Below are positions 1 through 6,094 of a DNA stretch of 22,549 bases, in pieces; positions within the stretch are counted from its first letter, which is position 1, and every line of letters begins with the position of its first letter. Position numbers and translations under genes: made by a program. The stretch is from a virus. The DNA lies in the IMG/VR virus record IMGVR_UViG_3300036985_003072, positions 1 through 22,549 of that record; one strand, given 5' to 3'. The notes beneath the pieces are model-generated. The model ran no database searches and was not told the DNA's origin. It saw nothing but the letters and a program-made list of their open reading frames with translations.

Positions 1-237
1 AACACCCTGACCCCAGACAATCAGGATGCTTTTGCCCAGCGCTGCGGCACGTCGCGCGGCTATTTGCGCAAAGCGATCTCCATTAACCAACAGCTCGGAG
101 AATCGATCTGTATCAATATCGAACGCGAGTCGGGCGGCGTGATCCGCTGCGAGTCGCTGCGCCCCGATGTGGATTGGCTGTTTATCCGGGGCGGTCGCCT
201 GGATGATTTCGAGCTGATCGACAGGGAGGTAGCGTGA
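1..237 (+). CDS. Cro/YdaS-like phage DNA-binding regulator, 5'-truncated
   Basis: Frame 1 is open from the first base to TGA at 235-237 and gives 78 residues; the start lies left of the window. The visible part reads ...AFAQRCGTSRGYLRKAIS..., then CINIERESGG and CESLRPDVDW. This is the pattern of small helix-turn-helix proteins of the Cro/YdaS family found in temperate phage control regions: RCGTS..YL is the turn and recognition helix, and E.LRPD is the conserved tail. The family binds operators and represses or antagonises the prophage repressor. Its stop overlaps the GTG of the primase-helicase gene by four bases, so the two are probably translationally coupled. A regulator of this kind suggests a temperate phage. 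The family call is by recognition of motifs; the exact role (Cro or YdaS-type toxin/antitoxin) cannot be settled here. Confidence 0.7.
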   Translation, partial: NTLTPDNQDAFAQRCGTSRGYLRKAISINQQLGESICINIERESGGVIRCESLRPDVDWLFIRGGRLDDFELIDREVA

Positions 238-2375
238 TCCGCCGGGATCCTAAGATGCCGGTGGCTTTCTACAGTGACGGAATACCCCCGATGCTCAAGC
301 GCTTTGACCGCTGGTCGCCTTGGAAGGCGGTGTGGAGCGAGAAGCGTGGCAAGTTCGACAAGATCCCGCAGCTGGCCAGCAACCCTGACTACGGGCTATC
401 CACTGCCAAGCCGGACAAGTGGGTGTCGTTTGACAAGGCGCTGGCTGCGCTGGATCTGAGCAAGTCGGCAGGCCTGGGCTTTGTCATGACCGGTGTGGTT
501 GGGGTGGTTGCTATCGACCTGGATAATTGCCTAAACGCGCCCTGGGCGTTGGCCGTGATTGGGCAAGTGGGCAGTTACACCGAGATCAGTCCCAGCGGTA
601 AAGGCTACCGGATCTTTCTGATGGGCAGCATCGAGGCCGACTGGACCAACCACGAAGTCGGGATCGAGGTGTACGGCGGCAACGAAGCGCGCTTCCTGAC
701 CGTAACCGGTACCCGTTTGCCGGGAAGCCCTGAGAATCTGACGTTGGTGGAGCCTGCAGTACTGGCTGATCTGGCCAAGCAATACGCCAAAGAGCGACGC
801 AAGGCGGAGATCATCGATTTGTCGATCCCTGAGATCGTGGATGATATGTTTTTGCCGTCAACGGATAAGCTGCCGATACCAGGCGCTTCGTTGCGCTTTT
901 TGCAAACCGGGGAATTTGATACCGATCGATCGGGTACCTTGTTCGGTGTTGGTGTAAGCCTGTTTGCGGCAGGCTACACCGATGCCGAAGTTTTTTCGAT
1001 CCTGGCGACTAATGACTACGCTTTGGATGTTGCTATGGATCATCGCCGACAAGATAACGACAGGGCATTGCTGTATCTGTGGCGTGAACATTGTCTCAAA
1101 GCCAAGGGCAAAGGGCAATCTTCTATCGTGACGGCGGATGAGTTCGATGTGGTGGAGCTGGAGCCTGGCGAAGCGGATCGGCCTAACTACCTGCGCGATG
1201 GCAAAGGCAAGATCGAAGCCACCATTGAGAACATCACCAAGGCGGTGCGCTGCCCTGATGAGTGTGGGGTGGAGATCCGTCACGATCAGTTCCGGGATGA
1301 GATCATGTTCAACGTGCATGGCCAAAAGGATGCCTGGCAGACCTTCAAAGATGCTGACTACTCCCGGTTGCGTATTGCCCTGGAGAAGAAAGGCTTCAAA
1401 CCGGTGGGGCGCGAGCTGATCCGGGATGTGGTGCTGTTGGTGGCCGAAGAGCAGCAGTTTGATTCTGCCATATTATGGTTGGGTGGGTTGGCCTGGGACG
1501 GGGTGCTGCGCGTCGAGAATTTCCTTTGCCAGTATTTTGGCGCGGAGGATTCGCCGTATATCAAAGCGGTGTCGCTGTACCTGTGGACGGCGATGGCCGG
1601 TCGGGTCTTGGTGCCGGGCATCAAGGCCGACATGGTGCCGATCCTGATCGGCGAGCAGGGCGCGCTGAAGTCATCCAGTGTGGCGGCGATGGTGCCCAGT
1701 CCCGACTTCTTCACCGAGGTCAGCTTCCACGAAAAAGATGATGACCTGGCGCGCAAGATGCGAGGCCGACTGCTGGCTGAAATTGGCGAGCTGCGCGGGC
1801 TCCACACAAGAGAGCTGGAGAGCATCAAGGCTTTCATTACCCGCACCCATGAGAACTGGGTGCCCAAGTACCGGGAGTTCGCTACCTCTTTTCCGCGTCG
1901 CCTGGTGTTCATCGGCACCACCAATCAATCGGAGTTTTTGGCGGATGAGACCGGCAACCGACGCTTCCTGCCGGTCAAGACCCAACGGGCCGATATCGAT
2001 GCAGTCAAGGCCGATCGCTTGCAGCTGTGGGCGGAAGGTCGGGAGCTGTTTGAGCTGCTCGGGGTGGCCTATCAAGGGGCCGAATCTCTGGCTAAAGAAG
2101 CGCAAGCCGAGCATGTGATGCACGAACCGTGGGCTGATGATATTGCCAAGTGGTTGGATGAGCCGGACATGCTCACCGGGGAAATACCGCGAGCGCGTGA
2201 ATTTTTACTCGCCGCGGATATTGCGCGGGAGTGCCTGCGGATAGACGCAAAAAATTACAAGCGTGCGGATCAGATGCAAATCGGTAAAGTTTTACGCGCT
2301 CAGGGGTTTAAACCCGGTAAACCTTACGTAAACGGTGCTCAAATCCGGGCGTGGGTTATCGACAAGACAACCTAA
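234..2375 (+). CDS. Phage primase-helicase: PrimPol domain plus VirE/VapE-type ATPase
   Basis: 713 residues. The GTG start at 234 is supported by a strong GGGAGG at 224-229 and the 4-base overlap with the upstream gene. The N-terminal third is PrimPol-like: acidic pair in AIDLDNC (D95, D97), SPSGKGYR at 119-126 and GIEVYGGNEARF at 143-154. The C-terminal half is a VirE/VapE (superfamily 3-like) ATPase. It has Walker A GEQGALKSS at 473-481, Walker B-like LLAEIGEL at 513-520, a sensor-like FIGTTNQ at 559-565 and an arginine-finger candidate in GNRRFLPV (R576/R577). Such proteins prime and unwind phage DNA at the replication origin; the repeat-rich gap right after the gene is a natural candidate for that origin. 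The last codons overlap the first repeat. Function is inferred from motifs, and the domain order is standard for temperate phages. Confidence 0.9.
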   Translation: MIRRDPKMPVAFYSDGIPPMLKRFDRWSPWKAVWSEKRGKFDKIPQLASNPDYGLSTAKPDKWVSFDKALAALDLSKSAGLGFVMTGVVGVVAIDLDNCLNAPWALAVIGQVGSYTEISPSGKGYRIFLMGSIEADWTNHEVGIEVYGGNEARFLTVTGTRLPGSPENLTLVEPAVLADLAKQYAKERRKAEIIDLSIPEIVDDMFLPSTDKLPIPGASLRFLQTGEFDTDRSGTLFGVGVSLFAAGYTDAEVFSILATNDYALDVAMDHRRQDNDRALLYLWREHCLKAKGKGQSSIVTADEFDVVELEPGEADRPNYLRDGKGKIEATIENITKAVRCPDECGVEIRHDQFRDEIMFNVHGQKDAWQTFKDADYSRLRIALEKKGFKPVGRELIRDVVLLVAEEQQFDSAILWLGGLAWDGVLRVENFLCQYFGAEDSPYIKAVSLYLWTAMAGRVLVPGIKADMVPILIGEQGALKSSSVAAMVPSPDFFTEVSFHEKDDDLARKMRGRLLAEIGELRGLHTRELESIKAFITRTHENWVPKYREFATSFPRRLVFIGTTNQSEFLADETGNRRFLPVKTQRADIDAVKADRLQLWAEGRELFELLGVAYQGAESLAKEAQAEHVMHEPWADDIAKWLDEPDMLTGEIPRAREFLLAADIARECLRIDAKNYKRADQMQIGKVLRAQGFKPGKPYVNGAQIRAWVIDKTT
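2362..2375 (+). repeat. Iteron-like repeat, copy 1
   Basis: ACAAGACAACCTAA, identical to the copy at 2445-2458. It overlaps the last codons and stop of the primase-helicase gene and is followed by GACA, so the complement reads TGTCTTAGGTTGTCTT like the tandem array at 2517-2546. Confidence 0.7.
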
Positions 2376-2444
2376 GACATTATGGAAATACTATGTTGTC
2401 TTGTTGAAAGCCTTATTACATAAGGGCTAGAACAACCAAGACAA

Positions 2445-2458
2445 ACAAGACAACCTAA
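2445..2458 (+). repeat. Iteron-like repeat, copy 2
   Basis: ACAAGACAACCTAA, an exact 14-base direct repeat of 2362-2375. It is preceded by a related CCAAGACA at 2436-2443. A looser copy in the opposite orientation, GTTGTCTTGTTG, lies at 2395-2406. Confidence 0.7.
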
Positions 2459-2459
2459 A

Positions 2460-2498
2460 CCCCAACTAAGCGTATGTGTATATATAAGTAGGTTGGGG
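2460..2498. repeat. Inverted repeat with AT-rich loop
   Basis: CCCCAAC (2460-2466) pairs with GTTGGGG (2492-2498). The flanking TA pairs too if one base bulges. The 25-base spacer includes TGTATATATAAGTA. It is nested inside the 2447-2458 / 2521-2532 inverted pair. There is no T tract after it, so it is not a terminator. Confidence 0.55.
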
Positions 2499-2516
2499 GA
2501 AAGGCTAAGAAACCGA

Positions 2517-2546
2517 TGTCTTAGGTTGTCTTAGGTTGTCTTGGTG
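2517..2546 (+). repeat. Tandem 10-base repeats, inverse orientation
   Basis: Two exact copies of TGTCTTAGGT (2517-2526, 2527-2536) are followed by a partial third, TGTCTTGGTG. They are the complement of the 2362-2375 and 2445-2458 repeats. The 10-base period is close to one helical turn, so proteins bound here would sit on one face of the DNA. Confidence 0.7.
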
Positions 2547-2592
2547 ATTTTTTACACGTTTAACACGTAATTTTTAGCGGCTAGGGGATCTT

Positions 2593-2823
2593 ATGAAATT
2601 TGTACCTGTAAACGAGCGCGGCCTGCGGATTGGTGAAGGCCACCCCCGGGCAAGATTGACGGATGGCGATGTGGAATGTATCAGAGCACTTGCCGAGGCC
2701 GGTTTGCGCTACGCTGAGATCGCGGTGAAGTTCGAGATCACCAAGTGGATGGTGGGCAGGATCTGTCGCTTCGAGCGGCGCGCCCAAACCATCGCGTATT
2801 TTAAAATGTGCAAGGAGAATTGA
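2593..2823 (+). CDS. Small helix-turn-helix protein next to terminase
   Basis: 76 residues. The middle (RLTDGDVECIRALAEAGLRY followed by AEIAVKFEI and TKWMVGRICR) reads as a resolvase/sigma-like helix-turn-helix: a three-helix unit with the A-G-x-x-Y-x-E-I-A turn and a recognition helix TKWMVGRIC. The HPRARLTD lead-in is common in small phage proteins placed between the replication and packaging modules. Its stop is two bases before the small-terminase ATG, so both are probably on one transcript. The repeat block upstream could be its operator, but that is a guess. It might regulate late genes or assist packaging-site recognition; the sequence does not say which. Upstream GGGGATC is only a modest ribosome site. 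Confidence 0.75.
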   Translation: MKFVPVNERGLRIGEGHPRARLTDGDVECIRALAEAGLRYAEIAVKFEITKWMVGRICRFERRAQTIAYFKMCKEN

Positions 2824-2824
2824 G

Positions 2825-3322
2825 ATGGCCAGACCATCGAACTTTAAGCAAGAGACAGTGGACGAGATCTGTGCGCGCCTGGCAACAGGCGAACCACTCG
2901 CGGTGATCTGTCGCGATGATCACATGCCGTACTGGCGAACGGTGTATCTGTGGATGCACAAATATCCCCAGGTTAATACAGACATCGCCTGCGCGCGGGA
3001 AGTCGGCCACGATGCCATCGCCGAAGAGTGCTTGCAGATTGCCAACACCCCGATGGTGGGTGAAAAGACCGAAGAGACTGACAAGGGTGTCAAGATCATC
3101 CGTGACGATATGTTGGGGCATCGCAAACTGCAAGTAGAGACCCGCCTTAAGCTACTCGCCAAGTGGAACCCCAAGAAGTATGGCGATCGGCAAGCCGTGG
3201 AACTGACAGGTGCCAATGGGGGACCGGTGGAGATTACCGACACCGAGCGCGCCGCGAAGATCGAAGCGATCATGGCGACTGCCCAGGCTCGCGCCCATGC
3301 CTCTGGCCAAGACCTTGTTTGA
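2825..3322 (+). CDS. terS: Terminase small subunit (Sf6 gp1-like)
   Basis: 165 residues, preceded by AAGGAGAA (2813-2820) at good spacing. The N-terminal third is a helix-turn-helix (F-K-Q-E-T-V-D-E-I-C-A-R-L, then the P-Y-W-R-T-V-Y-L-W recognition region) that would bind the packaging site. The middle, AREVGHDAIAEECLQIANTP, and the signature HRKLQVETRLKLLAKWNPKKYG followed by V-E-L-T-G are characteristic of the Sf6/Shigella-type small terminase family; KLLAKWNPKKYGD is the clearest hallmark. In this family the subunits form a ring that recognises pac/cos DNA and stimulates the large subunit. The gene overlaps the large-terminase start by 26 bases, and the order small-then-large is standard. 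Confidence 0.88.
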   Translation: MARPSNFKQETVDEICARLATGEPLAVICRDDHMPYWRTVYLWMHKYPQVNTDIACAREVGHDAIAEECLQIANTPMVGEKTEETDKGVKIIRDDMLGHRKLQVETRLKLLAKWNPKKYGDRQAVELTGANGGPVEITDTERAAKIEAIMATAQARAHASGQDLV

Positions 3323-4826
3323 CCGAAACCTACTCAAGTACCTGACCGCCGAGGAATTGGCCGAGGTTGATAGGCTGTTGGCCTCAGATACGACCTTGTG
3401 GCGCGCTTTGCCTGGGCCACAGTCGATGGCTTACTCCTCAACGGCCGACGTCATTGGCTACGGTGGGGCAGCCGGTGGCGGCAAAACGGATCTGGCCTGC
3501 GGCAAAGCGTTAACCGATCATCAGAAGACCTTGGTGCTGCGCCGCGAAGCCACCCAGCTCACCGGAATCATCGATCGCTTTACCGAGCTCCTGGGCAGCC
3601 GAGATGGCTTCAATGGCGCCGAACGGATCTGGCGACTACCCAAGCAACAGATCGAATTCGGCTCAACACCCAACGTCGATGATTGGAATAAATATCAAGG
3701 CCGCCCCCATGATCTGCTGGTGTTCGATGAGGCGGCCAACTTCCTTGAGTCCCAGGTGCGCGCCTTGTTGGGCTGGCTGCGCTCGGTGGACCCCAAGCAG
3801 AAATGCCAGGCGCTACTCACCTTCAACCCGCCGACCAGTGCCGAGGGCCGCTGGATCATCGCGTTCTTTGCACCCTGGCTGGATCCCAAACACCCCAACC
3901 CGGCCAAGCCTGGCGAACTGCGCTGGTATGCGATGGTCGACGGCAAAGAGTCGGAAGTCGCAGACAACACCCCGTTTCAACACGGTGTGGATCTGATCAC
4001 CCCGATGTCGCGCACCTTTATCCCGTCGCGGGTATCGGATAACCCTTACCTGATGGGCACCGGCTACATGGCAACGCTGCAAGCCTTGCCTGAACCGTTG
4101 CGCTCACAAATGCTTTACGGAGATTTTATGGCCGGAATTGAAGACGACCCCTGGCAAGTTATACCAACGGCTTGGGTTGAAGCAGCGATGGCACGCTGGA
4201 CGCGACCGCTCAAACTGGCACCGATGGACTCTCTGGGCGTCGACGTTGCCCGTGGTGGCCGTGATAACACTATCCTGTTCCGTCGGCACGGCATGTGGTT
4301 CGACGAGGCGCTGGTCTACCCTGGCACGGCTACACCGGATGGGCCAACGGTGGCCGGGCTATCGATTGCCGCACTCAGAGACCAGGCACCGATCCACATC
4401 GATGTGATCGGGGTGGGCGCGTCGCCTTACGACTTCCTGCGCGATACCAACCAACAGGTGATCGGCGTCAACGTGTCGGAAAAAGCCACCGGCCTGGACA
4501 AATCGGGGCGCTTGCAATTTCGCAACCAACGCTCACAGCTATGGTGGATGATGCGCGAGGCGCTCGATCCCAATGCCAACAACGGCATCTGTCTGCCGCA
4601 AGATCCCAAGCTGTTGGCCGATCTGTGCGCACCGACCTGGCAACTGACCGGCTCGCTGATCACGGTGGCCAGTCGCGATGACATCATCGCCAAGATCGGC
4701 CGCTCGCCTGACTATGGCAGTGCTATCTGCCTGGCGCTGATCGACACCCCCAAGCGCGCCTTCCTACCCTTCGCCTCCCAGAACGTGCGGCGCAATATCC
4801 TCGACTACGATCCCTACGCCGACTGA
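3297..4826 (+). CDS. terL: Terminase large subunit (packaging ATPase-nuclease)
   Basis: 509 residues from ATG 3297. The frame is open further up to an ATG at 3210, but those 29 extra codons are Arg/Pro-rich out-of-frame reading of the small-terminase gene, so 3297 is preferred. The ATPase domain has Walker A GYGGAAGGGKTDL (K63) and Walker B LLVFDEAANF (D144, E145). The C-terminal RNase H-like nuclease domain has acidic residues in the right places: D316 (GVDVARGGRD), D369 (HIDVIGVG) and D472 (SPDYGSA). The protein cuts concatemeric DNA and drives it through the portal. The stop codon lies inside the conserved 20-base element that recurs at 9962-9981, and the next gene starts 40 bases later. 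Confidence 0.95.
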   Translation: MPLAKTLFDRNLLKYLTAEELAEVDRLLASDTTLWRALPGPQSMAYSSTADVIGYGGAAGGGKTDLACGKALTDHQKTLVLRREATQLTGIIDRFTELLGSRDGFNGAERIWRLPKQQIEFGSTPNVDDWNKYQGRPHDLLVFDEAANFLESQVRALLGWLRSVDPKQKCQALLTFNPPTSAEGRWIIAFFAPWLDPKHPNPAKPGELRWYAMVDGKESEVADNTPFQHGVDLITPMSRTFIPSRVSDNPYLMGTGYMATLQALPEPLRSQMLYGDFMAGIEDDPWQVIPTAWVEAAMARWTRPLKLAPMDSLGVDVARGGRDNTILFRRHGMWFDEALVYPGTATPDGPTVAGLSIAALRDQAPIHIDVIGVGASPYDFLRDTNQQVIGVNVSEKATGLDKSGRLQFRNQRSQLWWMMREALDPNANNGICLPQDPKLLADLCAPTWQLTGSLITVASRDDIIAKIGRSPDYGSAICLALIDTPKRAFLPFASQNVRRNILDYDPYAD

Positions 4827-4839
4827 TGCACTTGTCGCC
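4820..4839 (+). promoter_or_regulatory. Repeated boundary element, copy A
   Basis: CGACTGATGCACTTGTCGCC, identical over 20 bases to 9962-9981. It straddles the terL stop (TGA 4824-4826). CGAC...GTCG at its ends can pair around a 10-base loop. The gap it sits in (40 bases before the next ATG) is longer than most junctions here. TCCACCAT follows at 4860-4867, matching the spacing seen at copy C. Role unknown: promoter, RNA processing or protein-binding site are all possible. Confidence 0.5.
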
Positions 4840-4865
4840 CCTGGTTGGTCGTAGTCTTTTCCACC

Positions 4866-5327
4866 ATGAGCGAAATTACTATCCAACTATGCACGGTTAC
4901 TGACATCTTCAGCGCATCGACTATCGACACGCTGGTCGCCGCCTACTCCCAGGAGTCGGCTATCCAGGGCATGCCTGCACCGCGCCCCAATATCGATCTG
5001 TATCTAGCGATGGAATCGGCGGGATTACTGACGTTTTTCGGGGCTTACACCGATGACGACGTTTTGGTGGGGGTACTGGCCTTGACGGTGTCGCCGGTGC
5101 CCCAATACGGTGTTGATATGGGATCTATCATCTTGTTTTACGTGGACGAAAAGCACCGCAAGCACGGCACAGGGACTCGCCTGGTAGAACATGCTGAGAG
5201 GGTGGCACGCGAGAAAGGCGCCTTAGTGTTGTTAATGGGCGCGCCCACCCAGGGCCGATTAGCCAAGGCGGCACCGATGATGGGGTTCAAAGCGTCGCAC
5301 ATTTCCTTCAGCAAGGTGCTGTCATGA
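4866..5327 (+). CDS. GNAT-family N-acetyltransferase
   Basis: 153 residues from ATG 4866; a TTG at 4845 would add seven unconvincing residues. The fold signature is clear: central strand IILFYVDEKHRKHGTGTRLV (86-105) with the acetyl-CoA pyrophosphate loop R-K-H-G-T-G at 98-103. The helix that follows (VEHAERVAREKGA) leads into strand LVLLMGAP, then the C-terminal KAAPMMGFKASHISFSKVL, the usual 'mature GF' end of GNATs. It would transfer acetyl from acetyl-CoA to an amine; the substrate is not readable from the sequence. It sits between terminase and portal, where podophages often carry an acetyltransferase, and it overlaps the next gene by four bases (ATGA). It may modify a virion or host protein. 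Confidence 0.88.
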   Translation: MSEITIQLCTVTDIFSASTIDTLVAAYSQESAIQGMPAPRPNIDLYLAMESAGLLTFFGAYTDDDVLVGVLALTVSPVPQYGVDMGSIILFYVDEKHRKHGTGTRLVEHAERVAREKGALVLLMGAPTQGRLAKAAPMMGFKASHISFSKVLS

Positions 5328-5773
5328 ACCTTGCGCACATCGCCAGCGCGACAGCGATGAGTCTGCAAGCGATGGATGACCTGGAAGCAGCCTGCTTTGC
5401 GTTGCCCGAAGAGCAGCAGATAGAATTCACGACGGATCATTTCCTCCATGAGGGGGTTTACTACCGAACCATCATGATGCCTGCCGGGTCGGTCACTGTT
5501 GGCTTACAGATATTGAAACCATCGACCGTGGTATTCAGCGGCAAATGCCGATTGCTCGGCGAAGGGGATCCGATTGATGTTGATGGGTACCGGGTATTTC
5601 CAACGCTTGCCGGGCGACGCACCATCGTGCTGAGTGAGTCCGATACGTATGCGACCATGAGTTACCGCACGGATGCCAGGACGGTTGAGGAAGCGGAAGA
5701 AGAATTAACCAAAGAACCGCATAGGCTAGGAAACAGACGCTATGCACAAAAACGAATCGAAGCAGGGGGATAG
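5324..5773 (+). CDS. Conserved phage protein of unknown function, beta-rich (cupin-like appearance)
   Basis: 149 residues, starting in an ATGA overlap with the acetyltransferase, so the pair is probably co-translated. Residues about 28-115 alternate short beta strands: FTTDHFLHEGVYYRTIMMP, then AGSVTVGLQILKPSTVVFSG, then a turn with DVDGYRVFPTLAGRRTIVL. The pattern H-F-L-H-E-G-V-Y-Y-R...P-A-G followed by strand and a G-R-R turn resembles a small cupin/jelly roll, with H40 and H43-type positions that could bind a metal. The C-terminal 35 residues are a charged helix (TVEEAEEELTKEPHRL). I do not recognise a specific family. Position between terminase and portal and coupling to the GNAT suggest an accessory or minor virion role. 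Confidence 0.7.
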   Translation: MNLAHIASATAMSLQAMDDLEAACFALPEEQQIEFTTDHFLHEGVYYRTIMMPAGSVTVGLQILKPSTVVFSGKCRLLGEGDPIDVDGYRVFPTLAGRRTIVLSESDTYATMSYRTDARTVEEAEEELTKEPHRLGNRRYAQKRIEAGG

Positions 5774-5776
5774 ATT

Positions 5777-6094
5777 ATGTCAGTATGGGGGATAGGTGTT
5801 GCTGCTGTTGTAGTATCAGCGGCGTCGGTAGGGGTTAGCGCAGCACAAGGCGCCGATCAAGCCGACGCCGCTAAAAAATCAATGGAACAATCCCAGGCCA
5901 ACGCGACTAAAACCGCAGCCGCAGCGGATCAGGCCTTTAACCAAGAGAACCAGAAGAAACCCGACACCTCGGCCATTTTGTCAGCGGCACAACAGTCCGG
6001 CAAGATGGGCGCGTCGGGTACCATGTTGACCGGCCCACAAGGCATCGACCCCGCCCAGCTGGCGCTGGGCAAAAGCACCTTATTGGGTTCCTAA
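5777..6094 (+). CDS. Small phage protein preceding portal, unknown function
   Basis: 105 residues. The first 25 are hydrophobic and small-residue rich (VWGIGVAAVVVSAASVGVSAA), like a membrane-active segment or a signal-like stretch. Residues 26-65 are an Ala/Gln/Lys-rich helix, and the C-terminus reads MLTGPQGIDPAQLALGKSTLLG. The ending G-T-x-L-T-G-x-x-G-x-D-P...L-G-K-x-x-L-L-G is a pattern I associate with small proteins encoded just upstream of the portal in podophages of this type, but their job is not known to me. The stop TAA (6092-6094) directly abuts the portal GTG, with no bases between. A minor internal virion protein is a reasonable guess because of the amphipathic/hydrophobic make-up. 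Confidence 0.7.
   Translation: MSVWGIGVAAVVVSAASVGVSAAQGADQADAAKKSMEQSQANATKTAAAADQAFNQENQKKPDTSAILSAAQQSGKMGASGTMLTGPQGIDPAQLALGKSTLLGS

Larger units (their letters stand above)
2361..2592. other. Repeat-rich intergenic region, candidate replication origin or control region
   Basis: About 217 non-coding bases lie between the primase-helicase and the next gene. The region holds several copies of a short element (core ACAAGACAACCTAA or its complement TTAGGTTGTCTTGT) in both orientations, an inner inverted repeat (CCCCAAC / GTTGGGG) and an AT-rich core at 2476-2490. The outer copies at 2447-2458 and 2521-2532 are perfect 12-base inverted repeats, so the whole block can fold into a nested cruciform with the AT-rich stretch in its loop. 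Iterated sites beside an AT-rich stretch and a replication gene are the usual make-up of phage origins. A promoter or operator array for the terminase operon is the alternative. No convincing sigma70 promoter could be picked out. Confidence 0.5.

Noticed and set aside
858-1924. Long minus-strand open frames opposite the primase-helicase gene
   Set aside because: They lie antisense to a clearly conserved protein, have no ribosome site or recognisable motif, and are expected from G+C-rich codon usage.
2361-2546. CRISPR array
   Set aside because: Repeat units are only 10-14 bases, irregularly spaced and in both orientations, without spacers or cas genes.
3210-3296. Upstream ATG extension of the large terminase
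   Set aside because: The added 29 residues are Arg/Pro-rich reading of the small-terminase gene in another frame; conserved homology begins after 3297.
4845-4865. TTG start for the acetyltransferase
   Set aside because: Rare start with no ribosome site; the ATG at 4866 gives a normal GNAT N-terminus.
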